Positions 11,946-22,500 of a stretch of 64,000 nt of DNA are shown here, piece after piece (position 1 is the stretch's first letter; each line of letters begins with the position of its first letter). Source of the DNA: Neonectria sp. B-13 (taxonomy: Eukaryota > Ascomycota > Sordariomycetes > Hypocreales > Nectriaceae); the NCBI GenBank assembly GCA_002682825.1, contig NOKP01000019.1:868001-932000 (forward strand), read 5' to 3'. A program made the position numbers and the translations under genes. The notes under the pieces are model-generated. The model searched no databases, had not been told where the DNA came from, and was given only the letters and a program-made list of their open reading frames with translations.

Positions 11946-12507
11946 TCACCACGCGACAATATTCACTATTACATCCACGTCTAACCCCGCAACATACCCA
12001 AGCAGTTTGGATCCGCTGGCGTGCTTAACGCTCTGACACTGAGCAACGCCAGATCCGATACCCATGTGCCCATCGCGATACGGTGAACTTCCTGTAACTG
12101 GGATCTTAGCACTTTTACGGCCTGCATTTTGCTCAGGATCGTATCCATAGCCTGGAACAGAGTCTTTCAATATTGTGGCTAGCTGAAATTCTACCACCAG
12201 GTACCATGCGCGGAGCGTTTCGGTTGCGGCTAGTCGTTCTCACCCTTGAAGCGAGCTATTTATCAGTTCGACCCCGTAATATATCACTTCCAACAGCGTG
12301 CATTAGCTCCAAGACACCGCTCTGGTCATATCGTTGCAACCTTACGACTGGTTCAAGGTGGCTGTCAATTGATGAGCTGAATGACAAGTAATGTGAGCTA
12401 ACCTGTGTCAATTGACACTGGCCAGGGTCGACTGGTTTCAGCAAGCCACTTTTTAACCGCCATCTATCTATGCACCTAGTATGCCGGAAAAGACGGGACG
12501 GGCCCAT
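11946..12507 (-). CDS. Possible small spliced gene, unknown
   Basis: Two minus-strand frames may join: an upstream part containing HLEPVVRLQRYDQSGVLELM and a downstream part containing TLRAWYLVVEFQLATILKDS and YVAGLDVDVIVNIVAW with a stop at 11946. A join just after ...GSDILR through an intron ending GACTAG keeps frame, but the donor (GTCGAA) is poor. The start is uncertain; an ATG at 12507 is the nearest. It could equally be a decayed gene. Confidence 0.25.
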
Positions 12508-13585
12508 CCGCCGGGGCACAGCACCACGCTAGCTGGGCTGATAAGACGATCTAAACCAGGGTCATGTATTGATATCACATGCCACCTTGATACGCGTCGA
12601 CAAGAAGATGCCGGAATTAAGTGATGTACCAGGAACGGACCTGATAATTGCATGGATAATTAGTTACACTACGAGACATAGCGGTAACTACTTGAGGTAA
12701 TACATCCGATCCTGATAAACCCAAATAGAAAAAGAAACCCTGTTAGTCATTACGTGTGTGAATACAGTTTGCACAGCTAGGTTAAACAGGCCATGAGACA
12801 GGTAGTAACCACATCATTGAGTTAGCTTTGTTCTGGGAGCCGACACTTGTTCCTGGAAGCGAAGGCCATACGGGAATGCTGCATCCATTTGCATGAAAAC
12901 ACGTCACCCGGGGAATTTGGTCCGGCAGCATCATGACTACTGGCTGGCTGGCTGATAGTGGCCGTTACATGGGCCTAGATTCAACTGTGTAGGATGGGGT
13001 GTCTCGGGGAGGGCGGGCGTATTGTGAGGTTGGTGTTAGATGGCTGGCTGAGTCTAAGTGGGGAGCCACTTTTGTCAACAGAAGCTGTCGTCTACAAGGC
13101 GAACGAACTTGTACTGTGACAACATCCGATCGTGACTGGCATTAAGTCCTGGAGGCCGCTTGACTGGATGCTATCTGCCTTAACTGATCTGGGGAGCTGG
13201 ACTAAGCCCCATGCGTCTGTCAGTACAGAAAAGTGACTTTCAAAGTGTGAGCGGTGAGATTGATACCACGATGTAATTCCATGGCTCTCTCTGTGAAGTC
13301 GGGCGGATTGCTTCTTTGGATTGAGACGTGTCAACGTTACGTAAAAGGTTATTCGTAACGCGGCTGGCATGACACATGCGGGTCTAAAACAATCCGTCTC
13401 CAACATTCCAGTCCCATTGAAGCGTGTTTTCTAAGCGCTTGAAGACTGTAATGACTATGCCAAGCCGGCTTCTAGAAAGCCGAGGATCGCCTTCAACAAC
13501 TCAATTGTGTAATTAGACAGCCAAACACGCGAATCCACCTTATTATTCCTACGTGAAGACATCATTGATGTGTCACTCGGGTACC
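12508..13585. other. Intergenic, minor TGGC repeats only
   Basis: No gene is supported. There are short TGGC runs near 12940-12953 and 13040-13050, otherwise nothing distinctive. Confidence 0.45.
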
Positions 13586-15301
13586 CTACTCCGTATCTGT
13601 AAACAAAGCCATGGTTCGAGGACAAGCACCCTTCGCATCCTGATTGTACAAGTCCAGTTTTCCATCAAGTTGTGCTCGCGGGAGCTGAACTAGTATAGCA
13701 CCCTCTGCATCTGGCGGACCAACCACCGGGCTTTCTACTTTCTCGCCCTCTATTTCTCGGAAGGTAGCACTGTCTAAGTCGCCGGTTGATTGCGTCTCCC
13801 TGAATGAACCGTCCAAGATTGCCTGTCCCAGGGCTCGCGGGTAAAGTTTGATGCCTTGAATTTCGGAGAGCTTATCAATTGAGGGAGAGGTACCTCCCTG
13901 GCTGCGACTTCCTGGCATCAGCTATTGCTCCAGAGACTGCAAGATTAGGAAAACTTACTACAGAGCGTATAGCGGGAATAATTCAGGGCTCCGAGTATAT
14001 GATCTGTTGTTCGGAATAAAGTACAGCAACTCAAGATATGCGAGCTCATCATTATCGCTCTCATGGGTGTTGTTGAGGTGGTGAATCAGGCTTGCGATCT
14101 TTGTGTTCATCGCTGGGAGCAAAATCGGAAAGCTGTTCACGACACCCTCGACTATTGGCTTCGTTTGCGGGCCGGGAATGAGTTCTTGACCCGTGGCGGG
14201 ATCCAAAATGTGAGGCGTTAAGTAAAACCGAAGGAGTTTCTGAAGCGCCGCGACAAGCTTTGGGTAATCGGAAGTTTCCCACATTGCATCCAAAACAGGT
14301 TCCATGTAGCCCATCAGGATTGGGCCAAACTTCGAATGCGAAACGAGGAGTTCCGGATCAATGACGGCTGCGAGAGGCTGAACTAATTCGACCTTGATAA
14401 GGGCCGATATAGCTTGGATGTATTCGGATACGCCAGCTATACCCTGTGGCAGGCCCGGAATATTCGACAATACTCCGTCGAACAAGGGATCAAGAAACGG
14501 AGTCTTCTGGCGATCGTTGTTCTTCTTTCCCAAAATGTATTCGTTCAGGCGCCGGGCTGCAATGCGTTTGATGTCAGGACCCCAAGTCGGGTTCACGGCC
14601 AGAGAGCTAGCAGCAAGCAACGGCTCGATCATGTATTTTCTCCTCCAACGGTCCATTTCATCCTCATCGTCTTCTTTCAAGCCAGCACCACCAGCGTCTG
14701 CTGGGTCTGCGCCAGACCATATTGTCCCAAAGCAGAATTTCAAAGCCGCAGGAGAGGTGTCGGAGAGATAAATGAGGCTCAGCTCGCTCGGCACATTGGT
14801 GATGACTGGGGAATCCGATGTGCGAGGCCAGAGAAAGGCGAGGTACGTAGCCCAGGCATAGCAGACAGCAAGTGGCAGGAGGTAGCCTCCAAAGCTGGGA
14901 GGGCTAGTTCCTGGGGGCTTCGCAACACTAAATATGTAGCCCAATGCAGTGGGTGCGTCTGCTATAAGCATTGGAGACTCGCCGGGACCAAGGTAAACCT
15001 CTACAGGAATGATCTTCCGAAGGGAATCCGGGAGGCCCACGTCAGACGAAATTCGAGTTGGATACAGCCTTTCTCCTTCTGCCGGCTCCGGAAAAAAGTG
15101 GTCCAGGAGCTTCAAGATACCACGAGACCTGTCATTGGGAATCCCGTGGTCTTCTGGGGACTGCCTCAAGTTTTGAATCCAATGGTAGAAGGACGATGCA
15201 GTTGTCTTGTAGTCGACCTGCCCTGTTGAGTCGAGAGCAGGTTTCAGAAAATTTGCATCCAGTGTGCCGCCAAAGGCCTTGAAGGAGTTCCAGGACGACA
15301 T
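13586..15301 (-). CDS. Conserved-looking protein of unknown function, 552 aa
   Basis: Exons 13959-15301 and 13586-13901 are joined over a 57-nt intron (donor GTAAGT, acceptor CGCAG), giving 552 aa in one frame. The start is the ATG at 15301 (MSSWNSFKAFGGTLDANFL). The protein is long, well-behaved in codon content and has hydrophobic helices (for example GGYLLPLAVCYAWATYLAFL near residue 140), but no signal peptide and no motif I can assign. An acidic loop (GLKEDDEDEMDRWRRKYM) sits near the middle. Without the intron the frame would stop just after ...PLYAL, and the second exon is open only in the spliced register. Function is not recognised. Confidence 0.75.
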
Positions 15302-15822
15302 TTTTGATGGTATTGAAGTAAAGTAATTTTTAGAGATGCTTGATTCAACTAAGCCGTAGTAAGGATGTCAATGGATGGGTTGTTTGTGTGTCAAGGTTTC
15401 CGTGAAAGCTGCAACTTAGATACGGCGGTTTCTTTCAACGCACGTAAAATGTTATCCCGTGACAGTTCCGACAAGAACATAGGGTATGGTTTCGGATGAT
15501 ACAGTGGCCTTACAGCCATGACCAACAGCGGTGTCTGTTGGCATGATCCTCCTCTCCGTCAGGTGGGCTAATTAGACTATCGATTCACATTCCCGCCGGA
15601 ACGTTTGAACTCAGCTAACCACCAGGATTTAGAGTGCCACCTTTAGTGATATCGGAAAGCTCTTTGCAGTTCATATCGCCTCGTCAATAGCTACGACACA
15701 TTCCGCCGCAACTCGTTGTGGTATAGCCAATAAGACCCATGGCTCCACAAGACAGGGGCGACTTAGTATACGAACACGAGGCCGAAGTATCTGAAAAGGG
15801 TATAGCAATCAGCATTATTACC

Positions 15823-15850
15823 CCGCAGACTATCCGCACATAGTCTGCGG
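15823..15850. repeat. 10-bp inverted repeat, 8-nt loop
   Basis: The left arm CCGCAGACTA (15823-15832) and right arm TAGTCTGCGG (15841-15850) are perfectly complementary around TCCGCACA. In DNA it could bind a dimeric regulator; in RNA it would form a stable hairpin. Confidence 0.75.
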
Positions 15851-15880
15851 CTGGTCCCGATCTAGACCGCCGCATACACT

Positions 15881-15900
15881 CTTGAACGAATTCGTTCAAG
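15881..15900. repeat. Perfect 20-bp palindrome
   Basis: CTTGAACGAATTCGTTCAAG reads the same on both strands without a spacer. It is 31 bp from the preceding hairpin. It lies in a gene-free stretch upstream of the plus-strand gene at 16451. Confidence 0.8.
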
Positions 15901-16450
15901 GCGCGAACGGGCGGGCGGCTAACGAATAACACGATCCACTAATGCGTCGTCAAGACACGTCGCAACCTGCCGCCCCCTGACCTCCTTCGACGTGTTCATT
16001 CCGCTCGCTACGGATGTGATTCTCTCTTCCCCGTGGGACTTGATTACAAGAGACCAAATAGTGGTGGGCCTGTGTTAAGCCGAGCCCACGTTGTGTAGAG
16101 AGGCTGGCTGAAAGTGTGATATGACCTCAAGCCACCTCCTGTCTGATTTCTTGCGCCACGCTAGACAAATCTTGCAAGGGCAGGGACCCGAACAGCAAGT
16201 GATCTAAGTATATTGTATCAGTTACCAGTACATGAGTGAAGCCTCGGTGCAGGTCGAACAATTTCGCGTTGCAGCCGTTGTTGTTTCGATGTTCTAGGCT
16301 CCTACCTTGCAGCACGCTTGTTACAAGGACCCCAGCCATGTCACGGTCGGTGATTCCCAATATTTAAACACGCGGTGGCACTTTCGTTCATTGCCGAACT
16401 ATCACTAGCGACCCACCACCGAGTCTAACGATACTGCCTGAAACAACAAA

Positions 16451-16852
16451 ATGATGGAGAAGCTTCCAAATGTAGTGACCAGAGAAGGCGGAGAACAAGA
16501 TCCGGGTTCTCAAACCACCCCCATCCCAAAACCAGTCACCGTTCAGCTCCCAAAGGATTGTACCTGGTCCAACGAGCCTGCTGACCTGGCCCTAACTACC
16601 TACTTCGATCCGACAAAGCCCAATTTATCAACTGATTTTGGGCTCACTGGTCTGCAACCAATCATCAGAGACACCCAGGGGGACGTCTTCCTCCTCAGAG
16701 ATGGCCAAGACCAGTTCTATCAGTGGAGCGTCCAGGATGGCGAGATGTGGCAGCTTGAAGACATCCAAGACGTACAGCAGGCCGTCACATTCATCATGAA
16801 GGACAGTGGAATCTTGAAAAGAACACCAGTCTGGAATTTCTCTAGAGCTTAG
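16451..16852 (+). CDS. Small hypothetical protein, 133 aa
   Basis: A single exon starting MMEKLPNVVTREGG; the second Met could also be used. The ATG follows an aacaacaaaATG context and a TATTTAAA box about 85 bp upstream, both good for a fungal start. The sequence is acidic and soluble (DVFLLRDGQDQFYQWSVQDG). No domain is recognised. The last 11 bases overlap the 3' end of the convergent gene 16842-17633, so the stop regions are antisense to each other. Confidence 0.65.
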   Translation: MMEKLPNVVTREGGEQDPGSQTTPIPKPVTVQLPKDCTWSNEPADLALTTYFDPTKPNLSTDFGLTGLQPIIRDTQGDVFLLRDGQDQFYQWSVQDGEMWQLEDIQDVQQAVTFIMKDSGILKRTPVWNFSRA

Positions 16853-17633
16853 GTACCGCAGGAGGTACTTCAGTAAAGATAGACAGGCTGTTTCCGCTGT
16901 CGTGGATGATCTTGACATGGGGTGAAACGGTGGAGAAGTCAACCTGAAGGGCATTGGCCAGGTCAACCTCATCAGGCTTCGGCTCATTGACTCTCAAGGC
17001 CAAGGGGACAATGTAATAGACTTTGCTGGGGCTGATTTGATACTTTGTCTTGGGGAATGGGGTGAAGGACGCGTGGACGCCGACATGAGCATTTGGCGCC
17101 GTACTGAGCCCGAGGGCGGCCATGTACCCATCTTTTCATATCTTTTAGCTTGGATCAATGTATCTCTTAGGTGTAACCTTACTGCTCTGGGCTTCCTTGA
17201 ATGAGAAGCTCTCTGTTTTGAGACAGAAGGCTCCAGGTTTACCCTCAGCTCGACCATTCCCTTCCGATACATCAAAGGAAAGACTACCCGAAGCTATCTT
17301 GAGGACGCACGTAGTACCGGACTTTTCCCCGGCACTATTGGGGCTTGTACCGAGTCTTACTGGTTGTCTGTCTAGAGCGTACATTTGAACAGCGTCGTCC
17401 TGGTACAGTGTGCCGCAGATGGCGTAAAAGCTGTCACGCTGGATGACAAAAGTGGCGATGCCGGCTCCAGGAGGGACGCCTTTGGCGACAAGGAGTGCAT
17501 GAGAAACAATGTGATCAACTGGTGGCTCGATACTAGGGGCTCTGCTAAGAAGAGTGTAGCTCTGCGTATCGTCCGATTTGTTATAGACGGTGAAGGAATA
17601 GGTTTCGCTCGGGCCGTTCGTCTCGGACAACAT
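16842..17633 (-). CDS. Unknown family, paralogue A
   Basis: Exons 17183-17633 and 16842-17131, with a 51-nt intron (donor GTAAGG), encode 246 aa starting MLSETNGPSETYSFTVYNKS. The protein aligns along its length with the product of 18106-18862: a YxFTVYNKS/YKITVKNQS opening, GIATFVIQRDSFYAICGT versus GIASFEVSTNYFAICGS, then TKYQISPSKVYYIV versus VKYQIQPKAIYHVA and VKIIHDSGNSLS versus VTLIHDDSNTLS. The intron is phase 1 at the same aligned site in both. There is no signal peptide. The fold is likely all-beta. Function is not recognised. Confidence 0.8.
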
Positions 17634-18105
17634 GGCTGGGTGACTGCGCGGTTTGTGTTTTGTGGTGGATGAGAGGGGTAAGCTGAAGGACGGAGTTGAA
17701 GAGAATCATCTGAACGATGTTAAGTTGGAGGAGGAACTAACGCTAAAAAGACCAGGGGAACGGACCGCGGCCGGAGGTAATCGTTAGTCCGACAGCTCAT
17801 CCAAAACATACGAGGGTTGCTTGTGGCGATTCCCAAAATGGATATGGTTCAGCTTCATCTGGGCCAGCCACAATGTTCTAACCACCGAGCCTGACTATGA
17901 TGGCATTGTCAATTCTAAGTCATGTAGCGATGTTATATTGACAAAGAGTTGAAGATTCCAAGTATTTAATGCCCTGCATCTCCCCCTCTTGAGACCGAAT
18001 TACTCCTCACAATCAGTCACAGCAACTCACTCTTCATCACACTTTCACAAGCCTTTTCACACACACAATCTCGATTTCAAGATTCACAACTCCAAACTCT
18101 TCAAC
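17634..18105. promoter_or_regulatory. Divergent promoter of the paralogue pair
   Basis: The region lies between the two start codons (about 470 bp). A TATTTAA box at 17963-17969 serves the plus-strand paralogue, followed by a CT/CA-rich leader (tcactcttcatcacac region) typical of well-expressed fungal genes. Confidence 0.5.
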
Positions 18106-18862
18106 ATGGCCACCTACAAGATCACCGTCAAGAACCAGAGTGGCGCGCCCCAGAACTATTGCTTCTTCAATGACCGCCCTGTTGTCTCCGGAGGCAGCAG
18201 TGGCGACATCTGGAGCAACGTCATGAAGGCAGCCAAAAACACTCCCAATGGTGGTATCGCCAGTTTCGAGGTCTCGACCAACTACTTTGCCATCTGCGGC
18301 AGTACTGACGGCACGCCCGAGGAAAACGGGAAGATCACCATCAGCAAGACCGCCCCGATCAAGCTTGGCCAGTTGACGGGCGGCAAGACGACCCTGGGCT
18401 CTACTGTCCCTTTGATCGTCTCCGACAAGTCGTCCTGTGATCTCGGGGAGGCTACGACACCCGGAGGAGGCAAGATTGGCAACTTCCAAATCGACACTGC
18501 GATCAAGCCTGGCAATGAGTTCAGTCTCGCAGACGCCAAAGCAAGTAAGTCATCTCCCTACTCTTCTGTGATCAGCAGCAGACATTAACCCTTTTACTCA
18601 AGACAAACTTCTTATTGGTATTGCCACCTCGAAGGATGGTGATATTAGCACTGCGATGGCAACATTCGCACCATCCCCCAACGTCAAGTACCAGATTCAG
18701 CCCAAGGCTATCTACCATGTTGCAGCTGGAGAAACCTTCCAGGTTGGACAGTTGGTCAAGGTTGAGATGGTCGGCAACAGCTTGGCTGTCGACTTTGTCG
18801 TGCGCCAGACTAACGACGTTACTCTGATTCACGACGACAGCAACACTCTTTCGTTTAAGTAG
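18106..18862 (+). CDS. Unknown family, paralogue B
   Basis: Exons 18106-18544 and 18603-18862 (58-nt intron, donor GTAAGT, acceptor TCAAG) encode 232 aa starting MATYKITVKNQSGAPQNYC. It is the head-to-head paralogue of 16842-17633, with the conserved core FAICGS and the C-terminal IHDDSNTLSFK. Codon use is biased toward C-ending codons (atc, gtc, aac, ttc), more so than paralogue A, and the leader is pyrimidine/A-rich, suggesting strong expression. No signal peptide or transmembrane segment is visible, so it is probably cytosolic. Gly-rich loops (GGSSG, TGGKT, TPGGGKIG) separate predicted strands. The family is not one I can name. Confidence 0.88.
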
Positions 18863-19583
18863 TGGGACCTTGCTGAAACCAGCGGTGGCTACAACACTCT
18901 AAAGGCACACTGTTCTTGCGTTGCAAGGTCACCACGTGTAGTTAGACTTACTCTAGTTTCTTGAATCGATCATCTTTTGGTGTGCTTGATTTTGTCTCCG
19001 AATATATTGGCATCTGGCCCCGATCTATCACAGTCTTCTGCAGGGTAACCTAGAGATCAGGAATGTGAACAACTAGGTCAAAATGCCAGCTCAGAAGTGA
19101 TATAGACTGTCCATAGACCATCTTCCTGCCGTTTGATGGATCGTAGCGTCCGTTACTAATGAGCGATTGGTGTAAGTGACTCCTGTTACATGGATAACCC
19201 TGTTTGGGTGCTAGGGATCAAACCCGGAAGCTCACAAGATTGCTTTTCAACTTCTGCATGGCAGTGACTGGAGAAACAAAACCGTCATTCTAAGCGGCCG
19301 AGCAGTTGACAAGATACGCTACAGTACCGGAAGTTCTTGGAAAGAAATGAGGCTGACATTAACGTCGACAAATGAAAAGAGGCAGCCGAGCGCCATTCGT
19401 TTCAGGCCGCTGCGAGGCTGCAGGCTGCAGCACCTTGGCAGCCTGATTGCACTTTGGGTCGCATTTCGAAGCAGCTCGTGAGGGGTTCGCGTCCCAACAT
19501 CATCAGCTCATTTTCATCTCACTCGATTCGGCATCTTCCTTCACTCAAAAATTCCCAATCAAGACCCATCTCAAGCGCTTACA
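18863..19583. other. Intergenic, no gene seen
   Basis: This is the 3' flank of paralogue B and upstream region of the NACHT-WD40 gene. No coding or RNA signal is recognised. Confidence 0.45.
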
Positions 19584-22500
19584 ATGCGATTCAAGGATTT
19601 GGTTCGGCGAGGCAAGCAGATTTTGCCAGCAAGACTGGACAAGGGAGCATCCAGAGTGAGACCTCGGAAGACCGACCTCTCAAAGCAGATATGCTGACGT
19701 ACCTGAGGTCGATTCGGCAGACAAACGCAATGAGGAAAATGAGCCAAAAGTCTCCGAGACGGGCGAAGCTGTTCCTTCCTCGCACCATTCACATAACAAT
19801 GAACCAGCTATCACTTGGGACAGTCTTTGGGCCGAGGCCTATCAGACTCTCAAGGAGGATCCGGACTACTCGAGTCTTCTCGAGAACTTTGAATCGCATC
19901 TCAACGAGGAGCCTTATCTCAATGAGAACCCACATACAACAACAGCTGGTAAATCCCTTGACCGGGTTGCCTCTTGGTAGCAAAGTACTGATATCCAGTA
20001 GCCACAGATAACCCAGATTCGCCGGGCTGATCCTGGCAGGCCGGAGGTATAGCACGACTGAAACTGATCCAACAGCTGGCCAAGAAGAATCTTGACAAAT
20101 TGCCAGACTCTCATCTTGACTTCTCTGTCGGGGGCAAACACATTGTTGTCAGAGAAATCGTCCGCAAGGCGTTTCAGGTCGTTTCAGCGTTAAAGCCAAC
20201 CATCAACGCAGCTATGTCGTCTACACCACACGCTGCGTTGGCATGGGCCGGTGTCTTGGCTAGCATGCCGGTAAGTTCCGTCCCAGCCTCATCTTCGCGA
20301 TTCAAGTGGTGAGTTTAATGCTAGAGATTTGGTAGATTCTCGAAAATGTGTTCCAGCAGGACGAGGATGCGGCGAATGGTCTCAACGACATCCTTTTTCT
20401 CCTCGTTCGGTACCAGGAAATCCAGGCAAAAGTATTTCCTGCTGCGTTCCAAGGCTCGAAGTAAGTCTCAAAGACCGCGACTACGCGAGAAAGATCGTTG
20501 TGTGACTTACCGCCTCCCTCCAGTCAAGACGAAACCACTCATCAACTGTATTTGGCCGTCAGGAACAACCTTGTCAAGGTCTATTCTCAGGTCTTCGTGT
20601 ACCAGATTCGTTTCATACTCCGATACGCCAGGAACAAACCGCACCGTTCTTTAAGAAACTTACTCAGCGCCGACGACTGGAAAAGTATGTGGACGAATAT
20701 CGAGTCGACCAGCCAGAGTGTCGATCAAGCGATACAAGATCGCATTGGTGCCAGAACTATGGAGACGTGGCAAGTAATGGTTTTTATCAAGGAGAGTCAT
20801 GAAGAGATTGAAAGATGTCAGCAGGCCACACTGGCAGCTGTGCAGGTAGGTTGTCTTCTGTTAGCAAGTGCCTCCTTACCTCAGATGCTAACATTTGTCG
20901 TTTAGACCACCCATCAAACAAATGTTCTTATGCGGCTCCCTTTTGCCGGCAATGCGGTCTTTGATTCCAGAGAGATCTGCAGTGTCGAAGCCGCCTGTCT
21001 GGAAGGAACTCAGCATCGCATCCTGAACGAGATCCAAGACTGGGCTCAAGACCCTGCCGGCGAAGTGATATTCTGGCTTCACGGTATGGCTGGAACAGGG
21101 AAGACGAGTGTTGCCTTGACCGTCGCCAATGCATTGAAAGACGGGAAGCCATTCACCAGGGACGGCAAGCCGCTTCGCACGGCGTTCCTCGGAGCCAGCT
21201 TCTTCTTCAAGCAAAGTGATGCTACGAGAAACAGCACAAAGGCCTTCTTCCCAACCCTCGCGAGATGTTTAGCGGAAATATTTCCCGACCTCAGGACGCG
21301 TATCGTTCGTGCTGCGACCGAAAACTTAGCAATTGGGGAAAAGACGCCTCCAATGCAGCTCGAGCACCTGATCTTGAGACCAATATCAGCGCTCGACCAG
21401 CATACATTCTTACCAATACGGCTAATCATAGTCGTTGACGCACTGGACGAGTGTCTGAGCCGAAAAGAAACGGAAGACTTGCTCGCGATGCTGGCACTGC
21501 TGAAAGGCCTCCATCAAGTTCAACTCCGGCTACTGATCACCAGCAGACACGACAAGCACATTAGGGAAAGCTTTGACAGGCATCCCGATGGCCTCTCCCG
21601 TTCCATGATCCTCGAAAAGATCCAACCCTCGACGCATGGGAAGAAAGACGACATTACGTTGTATCTCACCTACATGCTACCTAAACTAGCTGAAAAGTAT
21701 GGCGTTAACAGAGACTGGGTTGACGACAGCGGCATTGAGAAACTTAGAAAGAAGGCCGATGGGCTCTTTATCTACGCGGCGACCACGTGTCGATTCCTAG
21801 ATACCGACGACTTCACTGACGCCAAGGGCAGACAGGACCGCCTAAATCAGATCTTTGACGACGAGGCGGATACTGATGCTCCCCAGCAGAAGGTGGACGA
21901 GATTTACCTCAAAGTCCTATCTTTCCCTCAACTCGCCAATTTATCTAAGACAAGGCGGGATGAGATCTTTACCTGTACTGGCAGGGTTCTTGGCTTCCTT
22001 GCGGTTCTTTTTGAACCGGTTTCGGTAATGTCTCTTGGTGAATTGCTGTCATTTTCATTCGAGAGAGCCACGCTGGATGAGCTACTGAAACGACTTCACT
22101 CTGTCGTTGCTGTTCCTCAGAATGAGAAATCCCCCTTGAGCCTCGTTCATCTGTCCTTCCGGGACTTCATCCTGAATAAGGAAAGATCACAACAACTACA
22201 CTTCCGGGTCGAGGAAGATGTCATGCATCAGGAGGTGTTCAAGCGCTGCCTTGACCTCATGTCTCGAGATCTCCACCAGGATATATGCGGCCTCGTCATG
22301 CCAGGGACGTTCGTTTCAGAAGTGCCGCACAGCCAGATTGAGCAGAGCATCCCAGATTATCTGCAGTATGCCTGCCGATATTGGGTTGATCATCTTGCTG
22401 AGCTCGAGAGCGTCCGCCGTGAACAGGTCGGCCTCCAGGACAACGGAGATGTGCATCAATTTCTGCAAAAGAACATCCTGTACTGGCTGGAAGTCATGAG

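Larger units (their letters stand above)
15302..16450. other. Intergenic region with hairpin and palindrome
   Basis: No convincing gene is present; candidate frames on the minus strand (15684-15932 and 16127-16360) lack domains, and the first lacks an ATG. The stretch holds two strong dyads listed separately. A TATTTAAA box near 16361-16368 lies about 85 bp upstream of the next plus-strand ATG. Confidence 0.5.

Noticed and set aside
12940..13050. TGGC repeats
   Set aside because: Only about three units each; below the level of a meaningful satellite.
15684..15932. Minus-strand frame over the palindromes
   Set aside because: No ATG start and it covers the hairpin/palindrome region; no recognisable protein.
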